Source: Agapetus fuscipes (lineage: Eukaryota > Arthropoda > Insecta > Trichoptera > Glossosomatidae). From it: a stretch of DNA of 64,000 bases. This document shows, piece by piece, positions 1 to 9,529 of this stretch (within the stretch, counting starts at the first letter, position 1; each line of letters starts with the position of its first letter). The stretch is taken from NCBI GenBank assembly GCA_951799405.1, contig OX637357.1, positions 868,001-932,000 on the forward strand, read 5' to 3'. The notes beneath the pieces are model-generated. The model saw only the letters and a program-made list of their open reading frames with translations, was not told the DNA's origin and ran no database searches. A program made the position numbers and the translations under genes.

Positions 1-275
1 CTCTAGGGGTCTATGACACTTGTTGTAGTGCCGCAGAGGTGTACGAGCTTGGTCGTCGCTACAAAGCGCCAATACTCAAGCAAGACCCAGTTGCTGTAAG
101 GCTGGATGGACCCTTGGTGACCGGTCATTGGTAAAGGCTTATGAATTCTTCAACCCAGCGAAGAGCACATTCGAAATATTAATGGTATTTTTGTGTGCTC
201 CGCCGGGATCCGAATCCACAACCCTCCAAATATTTACGAGTCCGAAGTGTTGCCACAACGGACTACGGACCGGTC
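1..275 (-). mobile_element. SINE-A2 copy, cut by window edge
   Basis: Read on the - strand, this begins with GACCGGTCCGTAG, a tRNA-like head with a GACTCGTAAAT anticodon region and a GGATTCGGATCC-like B box. It continues through the body shared by all SINE-A copies. The tail is the A2 type (GTCATAGACCCCTAGAG), which runs off the left edge. No coding content. Confidence 0.85.
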
Positions 276-299
276 CGAGCTTAGTTGCGTAGTTGCGTT

Positions 300-478
300 A
301 CAAAAAGAGTGAATAAAGGGAATTACAAAGATAAGCGTGGAAGGGGAAGACCGAGGAAGAATGGATTGTTCTAATAAGCGAGATTGCAAATGATTGGAAT
401 CTGTAGAGTGAGAAGAGCATGCATGGAGAGAGTGATGAATGCCGAGGGAATGAAATAAGTGTGCAAGGACAACACCTT
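300..478 (+). mobile_element. RTE-2 LINE 3' ORF fragment
   Basis: The sequence translates in pieces to the basic C-terminal signature of RTE-like LINE proteins (KRGRGRPRKNG...SRR..CMERVM), with frameshifts. It matches the better copies at 42932-43196 and 48234-48760. A TTAGTTGCGT stretch at about 279-300 just before it is a SINE-C tail scrap. Confidence 0.7.
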
Positions 479-839
479 CTCTCAGGGGTCAGTCTCCCCT
501 CCACTGACCCACGCCCTGTATATCCATCCCATCCGGGGATGTGTCACAGGACTCGCATGCAAAAGTTATGTGAGATGCGAGTGGCAGAAGGCCCTCCCGT
601 GAAGCTACACTTTCCCAAGTGTTTACACAAAGCAAAAGAGGCTCAGAAATCACTGAAAGATTATAGCCGTGAGAGTTTAGGGCTCGAGGATTTTAAATTT
701 ACAAACAAAAATGCAAAGTGATTCTGAGCGTCTTAACATATAACTTAAGGCCTAAATTCGAGATGTTACTACTGAGACTGTTCGGGAGGTGCTCTCCTGA
801 CTAAGTGGCCAACCACCATAGAGGTGGGAAAGAATAAAG
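479..839. other. No recognisable gene
   Basis: A 100-codon open frame crosses this stretch but shows no zinc-finger spacing or known domain. It is probably not an upstream ZFAND1 exon, because no C-x(2)-C...H-x-C pattern is seen. Confidence 0.4.
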
Positions 840-912
840 AAAAAAAGAAATAAAGTGTGCAAGGACAGAACAAAGTGGAGATATATCTGCTGAGGTACTG
901 CTACTACCCGCC
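840..912 (+). mobile_element. RTE-2 3' end scrap
   Basis: GTGTGCAAGGACAGAAC... AAGTGGAGAT encodes the VCKDR-KWR end of the RTE-2 protein, followed by the GGTACTG...CCGCC sequence seen at every RTE-2 3' end. Confidence 0.6.
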
Positions 913-1135
913 TCTGTCGGAGACTCTCAGATATGCGGGCAGCGCGTTCCAGGCCACAAAGCACGGTCTCCCAAGACTGTCCTTATCAATCTTAGGGATC
1001 TGGAGGAGAGTCTTGCTTGAGTCTGATGATCTAAGAGTCTGCCCACGCGCTGTCACCACCGCTTTTTCCAGTGACCCAGACAAGTATTCTGGGGCTGATC
1101 CATGTTGAGCTTTGTAGGCCAGTAGACACAGCTTG
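905..1135 (-). pseudogene. CR1/L2-like LINE RT C-terminus fragment
   Basis: On the - strand one frame reads KLCLLAYKAQHGSAPEYL, then TLRSSDSSKTLLQIPK, then LGRPCFVAWNALPAYLR. This order (LLxYKxxHGxAPxYL, LRSS, F..AWNxLPxxLR) is the conserved C-terminal tail of CR1/L2-type reverse transcriptases. It is a short 5'-truncated remnant lying just upstream of the ZFAND1 exon on the other strand. It is less similar to the + strand CR1 at 2660-3155 than either is to the family pattern. Confidence 0.7.
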
Positions 1136-1189
1136 GAAATGTTAAGTTGGTATAAGTATGATGATTGTTAATGAGTTATTAATTTGCAG

Positions 1190-1292
1190 AGAATGCCCGG
1201 AGATAGATCCAGAAGTGTTGGCAGCGGAGAAGAAGCGCTGGGAGGCGCCTAAGCAACAATTTGAGCTGGCGAGGGCGGCTGTGGAAGCTCAG
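1190..1292 (+). CDS. ZFAND1: ZFAND1-like gene, penultimate exon
   Basis: This 103-bp exon sits between an AG acceptor (1188-1189) after a short pyrimidine stretch and a CAG|GTGCGG donor at 1293. After one leading base it reads ECPEIDPEVLAAEKKRWEAP..., ending in phase 0. In ZFAND1 proteins the second AN1 zinc finger ends in H-x-C, directly followed by a charged linker. The leading E-C therefore fits the last zinc ligand of that finger with linker after it. The joint with 2023 keeps the frame. ZFAND1 is a stress-granule factor that recruits Cdc48/p97 and the proteasome. The earlier exons with the two AN1 fingers are outside the window. The short exon length makes identity depend on the next exon. 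Confidence 0.75.
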
Positions 1293-1403
1293 GTGCGGTG
1301 ACCATTTTGTTTTCATCACAAATTTACTTTCCTATTAATACTAATTAAGTCCATCTTCTTCCTCTTCAATGGCTCTACACCTTATATCGAGCCTTGGCCT
1401 TCT

Positions 1404-1562
1404 TGACCGGTCCGTAGTCTAGTGGTTAACACTTCTGACTCGTAAATGGCAGGTTGAGGGTTCAAATCCCGCGAGAGCACAAAAAATATACCATTTTTAT
1501 TTTCAAATTTGCTCTTCGCTGGGTTGAAAAATTAATAAACCTTTACCAATGACCAGTGATCA
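1404..1562 (+). mobile_element. SINE-A, 3'-truncated, in ZFAND1 intron
   Basis: GACCGGTCCGTAGTCTAG head, GACTCGTAAAT anticodon region and GGTTCAAATCCCG B box are clear. The copy ends near ACCAATGACCAGTGATCA, about halfway through the body. It lies in the 730-bp intron (1293-2022) in the same orientation as the gene. Confidence 0.85.
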
Positions 1563-2022
1563 TTTTGAGTAAATCAAATTATAAATTTGAAAGTCTGTAT
1601 TTCTCATGGTTATTGCCTGTCACAAAGAACCAGAAATACCGCCATAAACTGTGATAGCTACACTTTAGATACACGCAGATGCCACTAGATGGCATTAGTG
1701 GATTATTTTCTTTATTTATGCTGACATTCCTTGTTTTTCCCCTGTAGTCTTAACATGTGACTCTAAACTAAAAAATAAAACTACCCACACGCTTGTCATA
1801 AGTTTATAATTCAGTAAAAAGTCGCTATGCTATCGATGAAAATACTGGGCCTAAATGACACAATTTCATTAAACTTTTCATTAAAAAATGAATGAAGCCA
1901 GCTCAGTGTCTTTAATTTTTTTCTTCTCTCTCTAGGAACAGCAGCTTCTATTGTAAATCTTTAAATATTATTATTACATATTGCATTTGCATTAATGTTC
2001 GTTTGTGTTTTTCCTCTTGTAG

Positions 2023-2535
2023 GTCATCACAAAGAACCTGCGACTGTTCCAAAGCTCAGACAGCAACTCAAAGACAGCCCTCAAGGTGCTGATAATGAAG
2101 CTGAAGACGCTGGCCAAAGGAGACTCTTCCATTCCACTGGTAGACAGAATATACTTTGGCTTCAAGAAACCCGTCGGCTATTTCCCCAAACCGCTGAGTG
2201 AAGTCCCGAACGAAGACGTCCTAGTGATCAACGCCGAAAAGCAAATGAACGAAATCAAGTTTGCCTCGTTTGTCTCGAGGAATTGGACTTTGGGTAGAGC
2301 TATAGATTCAATATCCAATCTGCATTCGATCAAGAATGAGAATAATGACCCGAAAGCGCCGAAATTGAGAGTCTTTCGGTACTCAGACGGGTTCGGGGTG
2401 TTTAATGAGATACCCAAGAAGCTAACGGAGATCCTGGAAGCTGAAACTTTAATTAATGGAGATAGATTAGTGTTAGAATACGTTAGTTGTGACGGGTTAG
2501 ATCCTAATAAAACATATTTCCTACAAGATGTTTAA
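2023..2535 (+). CDS. ZFAND1: ZFAND1-like gene, last exon (ubiquitin-like C-terminus)
   Basis: The acceptor is TTTTTCCTCTTGTAG at 2022; the stop TAA is 2533-2535. The exon encodes 170 residues. Residues ~19-31 (ALKVLIMKLKTLAKGD) followed by a VDRIYF stretch match the ZFAND1 region that in human reads AAKVALMKLKMHADGD...ERIYF. The later NWTLGRAIDSISNLHSIKNENN matches human RWSIGKAIDFAASLARLQNDNN. The end GDRLVLEYV matches GGNIILEYL. This C-terminal ubiquitin-like part is the module known to bind p97 in ZFAND1. The frame is open from the first base after the acceptor, in phase with the previous exon. No close poly(A) signal follows the stop; an LINE copy begins about 125 bp downstream. Confidence 0.88.
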   Translation, partial: VITKNLRLFQSSDSNSKTALKVLIMKLKTLAKGDSSIPLVDRIYFGFKKPVGYFPKPLSEVPNEDVLVINAEKQMNEIKFASFVSRNWTLGRAIDSISNLHSIKNENNDPKAPKLRVFRYSDGFGVFNEIPKKLTEILEAETLINGDRLVLEYVSCDGLDPNKTYFLQDV

Positions 2536-2659
2536 GTAATTTATGTTTTTTGAATTATCAGTCACCTTGTCTGTACCCTAAGTGTAAAATGTTACGTTTA
2601 ACCAGTCCAGGCCCAGTGTTAAAAAAAAATCCAAGTGACAGAGTAATCTCTTTGAGGGT

Positions 2660-3155
2660 TTTTTTTTGATCAATACTCCCTTCAAAATGCTGCAGCCAGG
2701 CTGATATACAACGGCTCCAAGTACGGCCATATAACTCCTCTGCTTGAGAACTTGCACTGGCTTCGCATCTCGGAATGAATAGACTACAAGCTTTGCTTGA
2801 TAGTCTTTAAGACTCTTCATGGGCTGGCTCCTGACTACCTGGTTGAACTCACGAGGAGAGCTTCTTTAAATGAAAGGGGAGCTACTCTGAGGTCGGCTGG
2901 GTCATGTGCCAGTCTGTTGGAGCTGCCGAAAAGACCGACCGATCAAGTACAGTCTTCGGGAACCGCTCTTTCCGTGTTGCTGGGCCAGCGGCATGGAATG
3001 CTCTCCCAGAGAGGCTGAGAGTCCAGGAAGATGAGACAGCCTTCAGGAAGATGCTCAAAGCATTCCTGTTTTCCCGCTAGAGCCCACATGCGCCTTTGTA
3101 GTGATGTAAATCACAAAAAGGCGCATATAAATCTAGTTTATTATTATTATTATTA
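2660..3155 (+). pseudogene. CR1/L2-like LINE 3' end
   Basis: Translation across an in-frame stop gives LQNAAARLIYNGSKYGHITPLLENLHWL, then IDYKLCLIVFKTLHGLAPDYL, then the RSAG and AWN-type blocks (frame lost near 2980). This is the C-terminal reverse-transcriptase tail of CR1/L2 elements. The 3' end has the AAAGGCGCATATAAAT hairpin-like terminus followed by (TTA)n, a common tail of this group. It is 5'-truncated and broken. Confidence 0.85.
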
Positions 3156-3761
3156 AAACAACAATATATCTCATAAAATTTTCGTTTAACCTTTTCCCGT
3201 CTGAATATTCTGGCTGTATGAATACCCGCAGTACGGAATACTTTTGCAAGCACATTTTGTAAAACATTTATTGATATCCTACCTTGATCGATTGAAAACA
3301 CTTCAAACTATGTGAACAGTCACATGTATTAGTTATTCAAGAATAAAAATCGCAAAGGTTTAGCACACATTTCCACTCGCAGACTTTTGAATTCTTTAAC
3401 ACGGATGTCAGGGATAAGTTTATAAAGTTGGATGACGTCGACAGAGTTACAGTTACAGACGATGCTCATTTTAGGTAAGCCTGTCCTCGACGGGTTAAAC
3501 GTAACCATAGCGCTCACCAATTAAAATTGAATCAGCACCTCTAGAGAGTGTTTTAGTTTATATATATTTTTGGTGTTACGCTATGCTTGAGTTGCCATGT
3601 CTTTTACGCTTGGGGCGCTGTTGGCGCTATGTCAATATGTGAGCAGGTGTTTTTATTCTGTTTACGATATCCACTGGCAAGAATGCAACACTATGTATAT
3701 TGTACAGAGAATTATGTTTGTGATCTTTACATAAATGTCATCAGATATTTGAATGTTATAC
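3156..3761. other. No recognisable feature
   Basis: About 600 bp of AT-rich sequence without a convincing exon, repeat family or RNA gene. Confidence 0.4.
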
Positions 3762-3765
3762 AAAT

Positions 3766-4020
3766 CGCTCCCCCAGTTCTTGTTTGCCGTGTACGCCAAT
3801 CTTGTCAAATATGACTTTTTCATGCAGTTGTCTTATGAATCAAATTCTACACAATCTGAGCTAAGAAAAACCGTAAAACTCAATAATGTGAGAGTTCTTT
3901 TAAATATTTTTAAAATAAATTTCTGGTTTTCATTAGACACATTGGTCCAGTACACATGCAAACATTGCTCATGTAAAATTTTCTTAATGGCGTATACGGC
4001 AAACAAGAACTAAGGCAGCG
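3766..4020. mobile_element. MITE-C, intact copy
   Basis: A 255-bp element with inverted ends: left CGCT...AGTTCTTGTTTGCCG, right CGGCAAACAAGAACT...AGCG. It is flanked by 4-bp repeats AAAT (3762-3765 and 4021-4024). A copy of the same length lies at 46424-46678 with TACT repeats. No transposase is present. The superfamily is not assigned. Confidence 0.85.
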
Positions 4021-4035
4021 AAATATAATTTAATA

Positions 4036-4305
4036 GTCGCTGGTATGGTCGAGTGGATAAGGCGTCGGTACTCAAATTTGCTGTATTGAAACAACCGCAA
4101 GTTCAAACCCCGCCTGCGCCGTGTCCTATCGACAATAACTTTTGAACCTGGTTCAACAGATTTCATTGGGTAATTGTTAATGAATAATTCATTAAACATA
4201 TTGACTAATGAATTGTTAATTGATAATATTAATTAACACCTGTTTCTGGCAAAGCAAATTAGGTTGGTGAATTGCATTCCTCTTCACAATTCTATTTAAA
4301 AATAA
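4036..4305 (+). mobile_element. SINE-D copy
   Basis: The head GTCGCTGGTATGGTCGAGTG...AAGTTCAAACCCCGCC looks like a Leu/Ser-type tRNA with a long variable arm. The shared body follows (CCTGGTTCAACAGAT, then AT-rich, then CTGTTTCTGGC...GGTTGGTGAATTGCATTCC). Other copies lie at 8951, 33546, 39697, 40778 and 50793. Confidence 0.75.
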
Positions 4306-4372
4306 AATATATTATATTGGAAACCAAACCTACATGTGTATTACCATTGGAACTAGTTGGTAATCAGTATCA

Positions 4373-4487
4373 GGGTTATTCACAGCACGTTTCATCCGTA
4401 GCTGATCCATGAATCATGGTTTTTTTGTAAGGAAAATTCAAGATAGGTGGCGACTGAGCCATGGATTTGCAGTGTGTGAATAACACC
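4373..4487. mobile_element. MITE-H, small foldback
   Basis: Ends GGGTTATTCACAGCA and GTGTGTGAATAACACC are inverted. The interior contains CCATGAATCATGG and a GAAAATTC core. Remnants recur near 11235-11300, 16530-16600 and 41555-41640. Confidence 0.6.
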
Positions 4488-4724
4488 GTATGGCTCTAAG
4501 GTTCGAAAGTTTGGAGGTCTTGTCTCTATGGAGTGCTCACTCCTGATTAATTTTACAGGGAACTGTTTATGGAGTCATTGAAAAATCTTTTATAATTTAT
4601 TTGATATATCTGTTAATATGAACCAGCTTATTTATATTTTTGTACATTAACTAGTTCAGAGATAAGTATAATTTTTTAAAAATATTTATAGATCTATTAT
4701 TCAAATGGAATTGTATTTGTAACC

Positions 4725-4774
4725 GGTCCATAACTGGCATACGGTCCATAACTGGCATACGGTCCATAACTGTC
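4725..4774. repeat. 18-bp tandem repeat, about 2.7 units
   Basis: GGTCCATAACTGGCATAC occurs twice in a row followed by a partial third unit. Confidence 0.85.
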
Positions 4775-5036
4775 ACCCAGTCCTGTCAAATCAAGTGTCC
4801 AACACATTAAACAATGGTGTTTTATGTGTTTTTTTTGCCATCTAAGATTTTATTTTATTTATAAATAAAGTACTTGTGATAAGTACATTTGATTTCAAAA
4901 TAATCTTTTGAATCAGGTTAAATAAAACCATCCAGGGTGGCCAACATTTTAGAATAATAAAAAAAGATTTTAAACTGTCACCTATTAATTAACATAAAAT
5001 AATTATGTTTTCTATTTTCAATCTCATGCTCTAAGT

Positions 5037-5510
5037 CATGGGTCGGCAACCTGCGGCCCGCGGCCCGCATGCGGCCCTTGAGGCGTCTTGTTGCGGCCCG
5101 CAACGTACGTGTTGGAAAACTACAAATCGATTTTCAGTAAATGACAAAATAAAAGCTTTATCAAGAAATTTAAAATTATAAAAATGAGCGTGTTGAATGA
5201 GAACCTGAAAGAATCGCGGGATTCCCAAATTGAATTGGCGGGGATTCTACAATATGAGATTTATTTCGGGGGGTAGAATTCATAGTGATTTTGGGGGTAA
5301 TTTTCATTTGTAGTTCGTACGTCAATTGATTAATATTTACGATGCATGACTCACAAGAGGGTCCCAGGGGCCGCGGCAGGGGAGGGGGGGTGTGCTAGTC
5401 AGCATTTGCTGAAATGCTGAATATTAGATCCGCCACTGCCCAAGTGCGGCCCGCACTAAATCCCACGTAAAATATTTGGCCCTTTTACAACAAAAGGTTG
5501 CCGACCCCTG
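5037..5510. mobile_element. Non-autonomous hAT element
   Basis: Ends CATGGGTCGGCAACC and GGTTGCCGACCCCTG form a 15-bp inverted repeat of the common hAT type (CAGGGGTCGGCAACC), with CGGCCCGC subterminal runs at both sides. It is flanked by CTCTAAGT and CTCTAAAG, an imperfect 8-bp target duplication. The 474-bp interior has no transposase. Confidence 0.85.
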
Positions 5511-5755
5511 CTCTAAAGTCTAAGTAATTGTTTTTTCTTCAAAATTTTATGATATTTATTAAGTTATAAGATTGAAATGTACAAATATTAAAAAAATACT
5601 TAATACTTCAAATTTAAAATTCCTTGCTCAATTCATAAAAATAATAAGATATTGTGTAAGTACTTTAATTAAAACTATCTAGATTTTCAGCAGTAACTTT
5701 GTGAAAGTTTATTTTTATAAATTTAAATTGAAATTTACTTTATGGTTTATATAGC

Positions 5756-5856
5756 ACACAACCAGTTTCCGTAGAAGCAGTACCATTTTACACCATTTGC
5801 ATCATTTTCCACCTGAAGATGGGAGATACTGCCCCTTCTGAAACTGGTTGTATACA
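5756..5856. mobile_element. HHL inverted pair
   Basis: ACAACCAGTTTC on the left is the complement of GAAACTGGTTGT on the right. Inner blocks GCAGTA/TACTGC also pair. The right arm has CCTGAAGATGG...GAAACTGG, the motif order shared with the other HHL pairs. Confidence 0.55.
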
Positions 5857-6138
5857 AAATAAACCCAAATAGTGAATTTTAAGAAAATTTAATTTTTATT
5901 TAAATTGATAAGTGATTGATTCTCCATTCTTAACATATCTTAACATTCTTCCCTCTTTATTCCAATATTTTACTAACAAATTCCACTTTTTAATGTCTTA
6001 AGTATTTTAATATGTACCTATATAGATTTGAAAAGCAATAGTATAGGAGTTTTAGGCTTACACGGCTGGCTGATGATGCTGGAGAGATGCTTTCCCGGAT
6101 CTGTTGCCGTGGTCTGTAGGAGCTGGAGCTTCCGGACG

Positions 6139-6262
6139 TTAATAACAATAATAATTACAAAATTTGTATAGCGCCTTTTATGACAGTGTGTCACTACAAA
6201 GGCGCTTGTCCATATGATTGGACGAAGAGGTGAGTCTTGAGACTTCTTTTAAATAGTCTCTA
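6139..6262 (-). mobile_element. CR1-like 3' terminus
   Basis: Read on the - strand, a sequence ending in AAGGCGC...AAAAGGCGCTATACAAATTTTG is followed by a (TTA)n-type tail. It is the same terminal hairpin type as 3110-3155. No coding part remains. Confidence 0.5.
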
Positions 6263-6330
6263 CGAAACCAGTTCCTTCAGTGACGTTTTGCCCATGTCTG
6301 TGATGGGCTTCTTAAGCGTGAAAGTGAAAT
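6262..6330 (-). mobile_element. Single HHL-like arm
   Basis: On the - strand the order is CTTAAGAAGCCCATC, a loop, GATGGGCAAAACGTC, then CTGAAGGAACTGGTTTC. The stem and GAAAC-like element resemble the other HHL arms but the core is mutated. No clear partner was found. Confidence 0.35.
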
Positions 6331-6579
6331 GATGAAGATCATCTTGATGGAACTGGGAACAGATTCATCACTGTTACACCAACACAGATTCCGGAAAGCA
6401 ACTCTCAATCAATAGTGTGTTGTTGTAAGGCTGCTCTAGATGAACCTTCAGGTGAGAGCCTGGAGCCTGTTTCTCTCGGCAAAAACAAGCTCTGTAAATG
6501 ATGAACGATTACAAAGTTAATGCCTCTACAATCAATAAAATCTGTATTTGTACATTGAAGCTTTCACCGCCGGTTTTTG

Positions 6580-6893
6580 TTGACATTGTTGTCCATAGAT
6601 ATTATTATTTATTGATTTATAAAATGCAATTTGTCGTGTATGTTCCTTGACTTATACGTTGGTATGCGGCTGACCACCCATGCTGTAAAAATGGTTCACT
6701 TTGCCAATGTCACCCCTGTTACAGGGAAGGACGGCAAGAGTTGCAGGGTGTATGTCCATTTGAGATTTGGTTTTTATGTTGTGGGTTCACATGAGGCATG
6801 TGCAAGCGCGAACTTGTACGTGTCTGCTTGTGGGAATGCATGTAATGTGAATCTCCAATGTTACATATCTTTGCAACTTAGATTAGATTAGAC
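6580..6893 (+). mobile_element. RTE-B 3' end copy
   Basis: It starts upstream of the CCTTGACTTATA head in LINE 3'-UTR sequence also seen at 18990 and (reversed) at 31020. It carries the complete body and ends in TTGCAACTTAGATTAGATTAGA. It is non-coding. Confidence 0.8.
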
Positions 6894-7023
6894 ATGCACA
6901 AGCGCCCTTGGAGTGACTGCATCACGAAACAGCGCTCTAAAGAAATCATCAACTCATGTGTGATAAATAGATCTGTTTTTATTTATAAAAAATATGCTTT
7001 TTATTAAAAAAAAAAAAATTAAA

Positions 7024-7315
7024 TTAGGCTGATTTATTTGGTGAGCGCTGTTTTTGTGTGTATCACACATCAAGAGCCCTCTGCGAGCTTGGTCGTCGCT
7101 GTAGAAAGCGCCAATTCTCAAGCAAGACCCAGTTGTTGTAAGGCTGGATGGACCTTTTGATGACCAGTCTTTGGTAAAGGTGTATGAATTTTTCAACCCA
7201 GTGAAGAGCAAATTTGAAAATATAAATGGTATATTTTTTGTGCTCCGCCGGGATTCGAACCCACAACCTTCCAGTTATGAGTCCGAAGCGTTACCACTTG
7301 GACTACGGACCGGTC
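7024..7315 (-). mobile_element. SINE-A1 full-length copy
   Basis: On the - strand it runs from the head GACCGGTCCGTAGTCCAAG, through GGTTCGAATCCCGGCGGAGC and the body, to the A1 tail AAAACAGCGCTCACCAAATAAA. One of the best-preserved copies. Confidence 0.9.
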
Positions 7316-7350
7316 AGTTTATTGTTTGACTGGGACATAAATATACAGAT

Positions 7351-7568
7351 ACCTTAAAGGTAAAACTGAATAAGAGACATATAAAGCTAACATGGGGCTC
7401 TCACATACATACACCTTTTTTTGACGAGTAAACACTAGAAAATTGTGAAAATCTTGTAGTTTAGGAGTTTTCCAAGTGCACCTCCTTATAATTAGTTCAC
7501 TTACTCTGAGAAGTTACACAAAATCAGTAAATCAGCACTCATTTAGTTTTACCTTTAAGGTGGCGATA
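7351..7568. mobile_element. MITE-L
   Basis: ATACCTTAAAGGTAAAACT at the left is mirrored by AGTTTTACCTTTAAGGTGG at the right. The interior matches 32305-32845. No coding capacity. Confidence 0.65.
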
Positions 7569-7691
7569 AATGCTTTGCTTAATTATCCGAACAATTCGGT
7601 TTTTATGAACACCCTCTTCCACCAATTGTCTGGATACAAAATAGATGCTCTATTGTAATTTAAAATAAATAAATAATTTATTTGTTATCTT

Positions 7692-8090
7692 TAAAAATTC
7701 AATAGGATAAAACAGAGTTGTAATTCACTTTATTTCATTTTTTTGCTCAAACGTTTTCGCCTAATAAGGCATCTTCAGGAGCATCTAAATCTAAGCTGTA
7801 AAGATATCATTTGAGATTAATATTAAATGCATTCCCACAAGCAGACATGCATAATTTCTCGCTCACACGTGCCGCATGTGGACCTACAATATAAAAAACC
7901 CAATCTCAAATGAACATAAGCCCTGCAACTCTTGCCGACCTTCCCTGAAACATAATTGTTTTATATTCATAATTGAAGCATAATTGTTAATAAATGAAGA
8001 TGCCTTATTGGGCAAAAACGTTTGAGCAAAAAAAATAAATAAAAAGTGAATTAAAAACTCTGTTTTATCCCATTGAATTTTTAAATAATA
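7692..8090. mobile_element. HHL inverted pair interrupted by RTE-B
   Basis: The left arm (7692-7783, read on - strand) and right arm (7993-8090) are complementary over about 95 bp. Both contain GAAGATGCCTTATT...GGC(G/A)AAAACGTTTGAGC. In the left arm the motif is CTGAAGAT + GCCT/AGGC stem + GAAAACG, close to a hammerhead core. The centre is occupied by a - strand RTE-B copy. Confidence 0.65.
7785..7953 (-). mobile_element. RTE-B, 5'-truncated, inside HHL pair
   Basis: It begins (3' end) with CTAAATCTAAGCTG and stops inside the CAGGGAAGG block, lacking the head. It lies between the two HHL arms. Confidence 0.75.
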
Positions 8091-8317
8091 CAATGGTCTT
8101 TCACTGTGTGAATATATTTACACTTAAAAATATAATTTATTTGTTTTTTAATTACCTACTTAAACTGATCAACTATTTGTTTGACAAGAGGTATACAAAC
8201 ATTGTAGAAAAAATAAATCTATGCTGTAGAAATCCCAATGGATAAATAAAATGAATAAAGTTTATTATTAATGTAATTGTTATGATGTGTTTTTATTCTT
8301 AAAATTTGAAAAAGAAA

Positions 8318-8393
8318 TATGCAAGTGCAGAAAAAAGTGGAGATGCATCGCGGAGGTACCGGCCACCCTTAGTAGAACGGCGGCAAGACACAG
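8318..8393 (+). mobile_element. RTE-2 3' end scrap
   Basis: TATGCAAGTGCAGAAAAAAG...GAGGTACCGGCCACCC...CGGCGGCAAGACAC is the RTE-2 ORF end and 3' tail. Confidence 0.65.
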
Positions 8394-8401
8394 TAACAGT
8401 A

Positions 8402-8497
8402 GTTTAAAATAGGTCCCAAATCGCCACATAGGACCCCTTCGGAAATAACGCAGGCAAGATGTTATACTCTATGTGTTGCTTAGTTGCGTTTGCGGGT
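8402..8497 (+). mobile_element. SINE-C 3' half
   Basis: Contains TAGGTCCCAAATCGCCACAT, CCCCTTCGGAAATAACG and the TTAGTTGCGTTTGCG end. The tRNA-like head is missing. Confidence 0.75.
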
Positions 8498-8507
8498 GAC
8501 CTTTTTT

Positions 8508-8816
8508 TTTAAATCCTGTGCGGGAGACTCCCTAGATTCTAGAGACTCTAGGCGTCTATGACATTTGTTATAGCGTCGCAAAGGTGTACAAGCTTGGTCG
8601 TCACTACAAAGCGCCAATACTCAAGCAAGACCCAGTTTCTGTAAGGCTGGATGGACCTTTGGTGACCGGTCATTGGTAAAGGCTTATGAATTTTTCAACC
8701 CTGCGAAGAGCAAATTTGAAAATATAAATGGTATATTTTTTGTGCTCCGCCGGGATTCGAACCCACAACCTTCCCATTCAGAGTCCGCAGTGTTACCCCT
8801 GAGCTACGGACGGGTC
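8508..8816 (-). mobile_element. SINE-A2 full-length copy
   Basis: On the - strand: GACCCGTCCGTAGCTC head, B box GGTTCGAATCCCGG, body, then the A2 tail AGTCTCCCGCACAGGATTT and a poly(A) run. It defines the A2 subtype together with 22732-23054. Confidence 0.9.
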
Positions 8817-8950
8817 TTAGATCTTGATATACTTGCACATTTTTACATTGTAAGTCAAGGAATACCGTATATTTACATTTTTATTGCAACTTAGATTATT
8901 GATTTTAGAAGCTGTGTATCAATTTTTTTATTCTTAGGTCAAAATAGATA

Positions 8951-9412
8951 GATCCCCGCTTGGGTCATTTGACCATAACTTTGACCCTGGTTCAACAGAT
9001 GTTATTGGGTAATTATTAATTAAGTAATAATTCATTAAAATAAACAATAATGAATTCTATTAATTGATGATATTAGTTCCTTGACTTACCTATAGGTTGG
9101 TATGCGGCTGACCACCCATGCTGTAGAAAATGGTTCATTTTGCCAATGTCACCCCTGTTTCAGGGAAGGTCGGCAGGTTTTGGAGGGTACGTATGTTCAT
9201 TTGAGATTCGGGTTTATATATTGTAGGACTACATGCGGCATGTTTAAGCGCGAACTTAAACATGTCTGTTTTGTGAAAATGCGTATAATGTGAATCTCTA
9301 ATGTTAATTATATTTTGCAACTTAGATTAGATAAGATAATAATACCTGTTTCTGGCCAGGCAGAATAGGCTGGTGCATTGCATTCCTCTTCGCAAATCTA
9401 TTTTTTTGTAAT
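8951..9412 (+). mobile_element. SINE-D split by RTE-B
   Basis: The left part holds GATCCCCGCTTGGGTCA and CCTGGTTCAACAGATG. The right part (9336-9412) resumes with ACCTGTTTCTGGCCAGGCAG. The whole matches 50793-51045. GATATTA at the left joint and GATAATA at the right look like a 7-bp duplication made by the inserted RTE-B. Confidence 0.75.
9076..9333 (+). mobile_element. RTE-B nested in SINE-D
   Basis: Starts exactly at the GTTCCTTGACTTA head with no upstream LINE sequence. It ends TTGCAACTTAGATTAGAT. One of several copies with this precise 5' start. Confidence 0.85.
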
Positions 9413-9447
9413 TAAAAAAATAAAAATAGGTTTCTAATTGACACATT

Positions 9448-9518
9448 GGACTCCTTCAGAAATAACGCAGGCAAGATGTCACACTATATGTGTAGCTTAG
9501 CTGCGTTTGCGTGTGACC
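9448..9518 (+). mobile_element. SINE-C 3' tail fragment
   Basis: CCTTCAGAAATAACGCAGG...TATGTGTAGCTTAGCTGCGTTTGCG, only the last ~70 bp of SINE-C. Confidence 0.7.
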
Positions 9519-9529
9519 TCAGACCTTGA

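Noticed and set aside
419..721. Upstream ZFAND1 exon
   Set aside because: The frame lacks AN1 zinc-ligand spacing and overlaps an RTE-2 remnant at its start.
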